DNA of 8,247 nucleotides from Caldilineaceae bacterium (GTDB taxonomy: Bacteria; Chloroflexota; Anaerolineae; Caldilineales; Caldilineaceae), in the NCBI GenBank assembly GCA_028819675.1, contig JAPPKT010000269.1, forward strand, positions 1 through 8,247, written 5' to 3'. The translations under genes and the position numbers were made by a program. The notes beneath the pieces were generated by a model, which did no database searches, had not been told where the DNA came from, and was given only the letters and a program-made list of their open reading frames with translations. Of the stretch, positions 1 to 8,247 are shown piece by piece; position 1 is the stretch's first letter; each line of letters begins with the position of its first letter.

Positions 1-40
1 CCTTTCCCCCCCCCCCTTGGGGGGGGGCCCCCCCCCCCCC
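1..40. other. Homopolymer runs at contig end (probable artefact)
   Basis: The first 40 bases are almost only homopolymers: C11 (6-16), TT, G9 (19-27) and C13 (28-40). The G run could pair with either C run. Nothing else in the window resembles this. Because it lies at the very edge, I read it as a sequencing or assembly artefact rather than biology. Confidence 0.6.
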
Positions 41-60
41 AACGCCCCCTCTCCTTAGAC

Positions 61-114
61 GTGCCTCATCGACCGGGTGTCAATATTGGTGACAGGTGCC
101 TAATCGAAGGTGTC
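61..114. repeat. Imperfect direct repeat, possible mobile-element end
   Basis: Two copies of a motif of about 20 nt lie 35 nt apart: GTGCCTCATCGACCGGGTGTC at 61-81 (shown split as GTGCCTCATC + GACCGGGTGTC) and GTGCCTAATCGAAGGTGTC at 96-114. The second copy has one substitution and a 2-nt shortening. Between them is a small dyad, TGTCA (78-82) and TGACA (90-94), around the palindrome CAATATTG. Spaced repeats with small dyads are typical of transposase-binding sites at insertion-sequence ends, and assemblies often break there. No transposase is visible, so the identity is inferred. Confidence 0.35.
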
Positions 115-380
115 CAGCCACACCACGTCCCGCCAGTCCCCGAGCCAATCCCACTCAGACATAACTGACGTACTCACTCCTCACTCCTCTCCACTCTCTC
201 CTTGCCCTTGTGCCTGCCCTCGCACCCTCCCCAACTGACGGACGCCACCGTACGGCCAGGCCAGGCACACGCACTGCGTCTCGCCCAAAGACGGTAAACA
301 ACGCCAACCACCTCTGGCAATGATTCCCCGCCAGACTGTTCCCACCCAAAATCTGATTATGCACCCCCGAACATTGCCTG
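115..380. other. Non-coding stretch, no gene recognised
   Basis: I see no convincing coding sequence, RNA gene or repeat array here. There is a pyrimidine-rich run at about 171-215 (CTC and ACTC repeats). Open frames on the minus strand have no recognisable protein character. This is probably intergenic sequence upstream of the uvrB promoter. Confidence 0.5.
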
Positions 381-410
381 TTGGACAGACTCGACCAATG
401 TATGTATAAT
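381..410 (+). promoter_or_regulatory. Sigma70-type promoter of uvrB
   Basis: A -35 box TTGGAC (381-386) is separated by 18 nt from a perfect -10 box TATAAT (405-410). Transcription would start at about 416-418, giving a uvrB leader of about 240 nt. It is the best promoter match in the window and lies directly before a GAAC-N4-GTTC operator. Confidence 0.65.
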
Positions 411-423
411 AATCCCAGAATAA

Positions 424-435
424 GAACAAAAGTTC
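424..435. promoter_or_regulatory. LexA (SOS) operator, Gram-positive type
   Basis: The sequence GAAC-AAAA-GTTC is a perfect inverted pair of half-sites with a 4-nt spacer. This is the core of the Bacillus-type LexA/DinR box (GAAC-N4-GTTC). It starts 13 nt after the -10 box, so bound repressor would cover the start of transcription. uvrB is a classical SOS gene, which supports the call. The outer positions are not symmetric (A on the left, G on the right). Whether this organism's LexA uses this motif cannot be seen from the window. Confidence 0.6.
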
Positions 436-457
436 GGAATATGAAATGTCTCCACCG

Positions 458-481
458 TTCAGCTGAAACCGTTCTGAGAAC
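458..481. repeat. Adjacent dyads in uvrB leader
   Basis: The perfect 10-nt palindrome TTCAGCTGAA (458-467) is followed by GTTC-TGA-GAAC (471-481). They lie 48-71 nt downstream of the -10 box, in the transcribed leader. They could be extra repressor sites or RNA hairpins. A near copy of the second dyad lies at 617-627. Confidence 0.35.
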
Positions 482-616
482 ACCACCGGCCTGCCGCCCG
501 GCCTACACTTCAAATGTGAACTCCGTACGATGCCGGGACGCCGCAGACCGCCTGCGCCCAGGAAACCGAGTGCCCGTACAAAATGTCCCAATCCCCTTGC
601 GCAATGTGGTAAGCTT

Positions 617-627
617 GTTCTGCGAAC
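617..627. repeat. GTTC-TGC-GAAC dyad before uvrB start
   Basis: GTTCTGCGAAC differs by one base, at the central spacer, from GTTCTGAGAAC at 471-481. It lies 30 nt before the uvrB start codon. Function is unknown; a second operator or a leader hairpin near the ribosome-binding site are both possible. Confidence 0.3.
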
Positions 628-657
628 CTCGCTCGTATCAGATCTGCGGAGCCGGAT

Positions 658-2670
<2,013 letters not shown>

Positions 2671-2715
2671 ACACCCCGATCTACACTTGAACTCGTCACT
2701 TTGGAAAGGAAGTGA

Positions 2716-3627
2716 ATGCATACGATACATCAGTTCGGCGGCAACTGGACACAAGAGAAGCTTGAGCGATTGAAGAAGTACCTCCGCGCTTACATGACCA
2801 TTTTTACGGCAAATCAGTTTGCAAGGCGTTACACAACATACTACGTGGATGCTTTTGCTGGAACGGGCGCGAGAATCTCTCCTGAAAACACTCCGGCATC
2901 AACACTATCTCTGTTTACAGATCAAGACGATGTGAAGGATATCAAGCAATTCTATGAAGGGAGTGCCCAAATTGCCCTTGAATTGGACCCGCCTTTCGAA
3001 CGTTACATTTTCATCGAAAACAAACCTCAGTTTGCACAGGAATTGAGGAATCTGTCCGCGCGCTTTAAGGACAGGAACGTTCAGATAGTACCGCGGGATT
3101 CAAATGAATTTCTTCAAGAATGGTGTCGGAGCATGAACTGGGAACGTAGTCGAGCAGTTGTCTTTTTGGATCCGTACGGGATGGCTGTGGATTGGGAAAC
3201 GATTGAAGCCTTGGCTGCAACCAAAGCAGTTGATCTCTGGGTTTTGCTACCGGTCGGACAGGCGATTAATCGAATGCTGAAGCGCAGGAGCATTCTATTG
3301 GGAACATGGCCGGACAAACTCACTCGCTTCTTTGGCACAGAAGCGTGGAAAGATTCTTTCTATCACACCGATCAACTGTCACAGCCTCAGCTTTCTTTGC
3401 TCCCGACGGATGACTTGCCAATGGACTTTGAGAAGACAGCTACCTTCGAAAGTATAGGGAGGTTTTTCTCGGAGCGACTGAGTACCGTATTCGAGAAAGT
3501 GGCCGAGAACTCACTGGTCTTACTCAATTCAAAGAATGTTCCTCTTTATCAACTCTTTTTTGCCGCTGCGAATCCCAGAGGCGCGTCGACCGCTGTGAAG
3601 ATCGCTGATCATATTCTAAGGGGATAG
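2716..3627 (+). CDS. tcmP: Three-Cys-motif partner protein TcmP
   Basis: This 303-aa protein matches the TcmP family, named because its gene sits next to one for a protein with a three-cysteine radical-SAM-like motif, as here. I know of no settled biochemical role. The sequence suggests a class I methyltransferase (Rossmann) fold: YVDAFAGTG (43-51) resembles the SAM-binding motif I, FIEN (99-102) places an acidic residue at the end of the next strand, and VFLDPYGM (149-156) resembles motif IV. The C-terminal part (about 262-303), with [15 protein letters not shown], is family-typical. The start follows AAAGGAAG with about 5 nt spacing and lies 45 nt after uvrB. Its stop is 2 nt before the next gene, so the two are probably translationally coupled. 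GC content is clearly lower than in uvrB, suggesting transfer. Methyltransferase activity is inferred from the motifs only. Confidence 0.85.
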   Translation: MHTIHQFGGNWTQEKLERLKKYLRAYMTIFTANQFARRYTTYYVDAFAGTGARISPENTPASTLSLFTDQDDVKDIKQFYEGSAQIALELDPPFERYIFIENKPQFAQELRNLSARFKDRNVQIVPRDSNEFLQEWCRSMNWERSRAVVFLDPYGMAVDWETIEALAATKAVDLWVLLPVGQAINRMLKRRSILLGTWPDKLTRFFGTEAWKDSFYHTDQLSQPQLSLLPTDDLPMDFEKTATFESIGRFFSERLSTVFEKVAENSLVLLNSKNVPLYQLFFAAANPRGASTAVKIADHILRG

Positions 3628-3629
3628 CC

Positions 3630-4343
3630 ATGGCCGCACGTTCACACATCGAATGGACTGAGATGACATGGAACCCAGTCACCGGCTGCACTAAGGTGAG
3701 CCAGGGCTGCAAGTTCTGTTACGCGGAACGTATGGCCAAGAGGTTGAAGGCGATGGGTGTGACACGATACGTGAATGGCTTCGATCTTGCCTTGCACGAA
3801 GACATCCTCGAAAAGCCATACCGGTGGGTCAAGCCCAGAGTCGTCTTTGTAAACTCGATGAGTGATCTGTTTCATGAAGACGTCCCGGTCGATTTTATCC
3901 AGCGCGTCTTCAAGGTGATGACGGAATGTCCCCAACATACGTTTCAAGTTCTTACAAAACGAAGCGGCAGGCTCTGCGCCTTGGCCGATCAGTTGCCTTG
4001 GCCGAGAAATGTCTGGATGGGAGTCAGTGTCGAAAACGAACAGGTTTTGCATCGAATCGAGCATCTGCGGCAGGTATCAGCACACGTGCGTTTTCTGTCT
4101 TGTGAGCCACTTCTTGGTCCGTTGGACAAGCTGACGTTAGACAATATTCACTGGGTGATAGTAGGCGGTGAGTCCGGTCCTGGCGCGCGTCCTATGAAGA
4201 GGGTATGGGTAGAATCGATACTGCACCAGTGCGAAGAACAGGACGTTTCTTTCTTCTTTAAGCAATGGGGCGGACCGAAAAAGAGCCGCACAGGTCGCCT
4301 TTTGCATGGAAGAACCTATGACAATCTCCCTCTCAAACACTAG
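3630..4343 (+). CDS. DUF5131 / phage Gp37-Gp68 family protein, three-Cys Fe-S motif
   Basis: This 237-aa protein belongs to the phage Gp37/Gp68 (DUF5131, COG4422) family. Its N-terminus has [14 protein letters not shown] followed by C20-x6-C27-x2-C30 and YAERMAKR. This cysteine cluster resembles the radical SAM 4Fe-4S loop, but the first gap is six rather than the classical three residues. Other conserved-looking blocks are [14 protein letters not shown] (73-86), LTKR (108-111), GVSVEN (131-136), [10 protein letters not shown] (155-164), [12 protein letters not shown] (178-189) and FFFKQWGG (208-215), in keeping with a TIM-barrel-like enzyme. The ATG follows AAGGGGA (3618-3624) by 5 nt, inside the end of tcmP, so the two genes form one unit. 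Substrate and reaction are unknown to me. The partner with a methyltransferase-like fold and the phage distribution suggest nucleic-acid modification, which is inference. Confidence 0.85.
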   Translation: MAARSHIEWTEMTWNPVTGCTKVSQGCKFCYAERMAKRLKAMGVTRYVNGFDLALHEDILEKPYRWVKPRVVFVNSMSDLFHEDVPVDFIQRVFKVMTECPQHTFQVLTKRSGRLCALADQLPWPRNVWMGVSVENEQVLHRIEHLRQVSAHVRFLSCEPLLGPLDKLTLDNIHWVIVGGESGPGARPMKRVWVESILHQCEEQDVSFFFKQWGGPKKSRTGRLLHGRTYDNLPLKH

Positions 4344-4485
4344 CACCAGCAATAGCTGTCGTTGTCCGGAAGTATGTGCTCAGAATAGGATCACATATCT
4401 GTGGAAGTCCGAAAGTGGTAGGGGATTTGACGCCTCGTAATTCCGCAATTCCTGTGACATTGGCAGGCGTTCCGAATACACTCCC

Positions 4486-4514
4486 TTGACGCGATGTTCG
4501 CCGTATGCGAACAT
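4486..4514 (+). promoter_or_regulatory. Inverted repeat with TTGACG: operator/promoter or weak terminator
   Basis: A perfect 8-bp inverted repeat, ATGTTCGC (4494-4501) and GCGAACAT (4507-4514) with a 5-nt spacer, follows a good -35-like TTGACG (4486-4491). The -10 region expected 17 nt later (GAACAT) is a poor match. The repeat lies just before the decayed Xre-type gene, as an autoregulatory operator of an antitoxin would. It is also followed by TTTT (4515-4518), so in RNA it could be a weak Rho-independent terminator for the tcmP unit. The sequence does not decide between these. Confidence 0.35.
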
Positions 4515-4545
4515 TTTTGAATGGAGGAAACCAAACCAAAGCCGA

Positions 4546-4847
4546 ATGGAATACGGGGCGTTGCTCAATCACAAGAGCGAACTGGAGGACAGGCTGGCTG
4601 CGCTTGAAGCAGAAGACGGCAGCCGTGTCCCACATGGGGTAGCTGTGGCCATCATACGCGGCCACAGTCCCATCCTTGCATACTGAAACCATCTTGGTAT
4701 GACGCTACGCGATCTCTCCGATTGCACGGGAATCGGTGCCAGTTACCTGTCCGAGATCGAGCGGGGACATAAGCCCGGCTCCGCATCCGCTTTTCCCGCA
4801 TCGCCGCCGTGCCCAACACGACAGTTGACGCACTGATAAACGACTAA
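4546..4847 (+). pseudogene. Decayed Xre-family antitoxin-like gene (stop + frameshift)
   Basis: Read through its two lesions, this is a small Xre-type helix-turn-helix protein of about 100 aa, built like antitoxins of RelE/HigB-type modules. A coiled-coil-like start (EYGALLNHKSELEDRLAALE) leads to RVPHGVAVAIIRGHSPILAY, then an HTH (MTLRDLSDCTGIG and ASYLSEIERGHKPGS). The frame is broken by TGA at 4684-4686, where relatives usually have Arg, so a single CGA to TGA change would explain it. A second break at about 4791-4797 (TTTTCCC) shifts the end into another frame, reading RIAAVPNTTVDALIND and stopping at 4845-4847. One base was probably lost from the T run. The true start is unclear: ATG 4546 has only GGAGG (4523-4527) 18 nt away. 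No toxin gene is visible beside it. Two independent lesions make a sequencing error unlikely as the whole explanation. Confidence 0.75.
4643..4667. repeat. Perfect 8-bp inverted repeat
   Basis: CTGTGGCC (4643-4650) and GGCCACAG (4660-4667) flank a 9-nt loop. The hairpin lies inside the decayed antitoxin gene, 190 nt upstream of the topoisomerase start. No U-tract follows. It may be incidental to the coding sequence or part of a leader structure. Confidence 0.35.
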
Positions 4848-4856
4848 ACCAACAAA

Positions 4857-7946
<3,090 letters not shown>

Positions 7947-7953
7947 CCCGCAC

Positions 7954-7988
7954 AAAAAAACCTCCCGACTCCAAAGGAGCCGGGAGGT
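7954..7988 (-). terminator. Rho-independent terminator of the convergent minus-strand gene
   Basis: The stem ACCTCCCG (7960-7967) pairs perfectly with CGGGAGGT (7981-7988). After one A/C mismatch, CTCC (7969-7972) pairs with GGAG (7976-7979) around an AAA loop. A run of seven A (7954-7960, the last within the stem) lies on its left, which is a U-tract on the minus strand. It therefore terminates the gene coming from the right edge. The plus strand has no U-tract after the stem (ATCGCC), but the hairpin lies 13 nt after the topoisomerase stop and may still mark that transcript's end. Confidence 0.8.
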
Positions 7989-8023
7989 ATCGCCTCATAA
8001 ACTGTTGCTGCAGCGGGACGACC

Positions 8024-8247
8024 CTATCGCCCTCCCACCGGGGACACCAACTGCCCGTTTGACCGATGGCTCCGCCTCCACATTATCGTCGCCAGCACCC
8101 CGATCAACAGCGGAACAGTCGCTGCCAGAGACCACCACCAGGAAATACCTCCCTCCTGTCGCGCCGGAAGCAAATCCTCGTTCGCTACACGCCGCCGGTG
8201 CTCCGCCAGCAGTGCCTCCTTCAACCGCGCCCGGAACTCAGGCGACG
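8024..8247 (-). CDS. Partial gene: C-terminus of a single-pass membrane protein
   Basis: The right edge cuts this gene. The visible 73 codons read SPEFRARLKEALLAEHRRR, a short linker, a hydrophobic segment (WWWSLAATVPLLIGVLATIMW), a positively charged stop-transfer RRSHR and a short tail ending at TAG (complement of 8024-8026). The frame is open to the window edge and the PEFRARL block reads like protein interior, so I take it as a C-terminal fragment rather than a 66-aa gene starting at TTG 8224. Positive charges after the helix suggest the C-terminus faces the cytoplasm. The pattern of an amphipathic PEF..RL..AL..E segment followed by one membrane helix is seen in anti-sigma-factor-like and related membrane proteins, but I cannot name the family. 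The terminator at 7954-7988 belongs to it. Confidence 0.6.
   Translation of the reverse strand, partial: SPEFRARLKEALLAEHRRRVANEDLLPARQEGGISWWWSLAATVPLLIGVLATIMWRRSHRSNGQLVSPVGGR

Noticed and set aside
1..40. C/G runs as a possible i-motif or quadruplex structure
   Set aside because: Homopolymers at the extreme contig edge are more simply explained as sequencing or assembly artefact.
4333..4692. 119-codon minus-strand frame across the tcmP-gyrA gap
   Set aside because: It overlaps the antitoxin remnant, whose protein is recognisable. The reverse reading has no known family or ribosome-binding site that I can see.
4699..4836. Short HTH protein starting at ATG 4699
   Set aside because: It would lack the first part of the HTH domain and end in a frameshifted tail. 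It reads better as a piece of the decayed gene.

Overview
The window is one end of a bacterial contig with moderately high GC. It holds two housekeeping DNA-metabolism genes, uvrB (658-2670) and a type IIA topoisomerase A subunit of the gyrA family (4857-7946). Both use mostly C- or G-ending codons. Between them lies a lower-GC accessory segment (2671-4856), and a convergent minus-strand gene is cut by the right edge. Nothing here fixes the taxon. The codon style, a Gram-positive-type SOS box (GAAC-N4-GTTC) and the topoisomerase sequence would fit Chloroflexota or a related lineage, but that is a guess.

Layout. Positions 1-40 are long C and G homopolymers, probably a contig-end artefact. Positions 61-114 hold an imperfect direct repeat that may be a mobile-element end, and no gene is visible up to about 380. 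A good sigma70-type promoter (TTGGAC-N18-TATAAT, 381-410) is followed directly by the GAAC-N4-GTTC operator (424-435), then a leader of about 240 nt with more GTTC/GAAC dyads, then uvrB. After 45 nt come two tightly coupled genes. The first is a three-Cys-motif partner protein (TcmP, methyltransferase-like fold). The second is a DUF5131 / phage Gp37-Gp68 family protein carrying a Cx6Cx2C radical-SAM-like cluster. Next is a decayed Xre-type antitoxin gene with one in-frame stop and one frameshift. It ends 9 nt before the topoisomerase start.

The topoisomerase subunit (1029 aa) has three unusual points. HPHND replaces the near-invariant HPHGD in the quinolone-pocket helix. The GyrA box is lost from its usual first-blade site, with a QGRGGGG sequence in blade 5 instead. 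A Lys/Arg/Pro/Ala-rich C-terminal tail of about 220 aa resembles histone H1. A strong hairpin with its U-tract on the minus strand (7954-7988) terminates the convergent gene, whose visible part encodes a C-terminal single-pass membrane segment.

How the parts fit. uvrB appears to be damage-inducible. No terminator is visible between uvrB and tcmP, so SOS-induced read-through into the TcmP/DUF5131 pair is possible. The pair is the best candidate for a poorly described system: a putative methyltransferase-fold protein coupled to an Fe-S enzyme, possibly modifying nucleic acid. The accessory segment seems to have been inserted upstream of the topoisomerase gene, leaving it without an obvious native promoter or Shine-Dalgarno.
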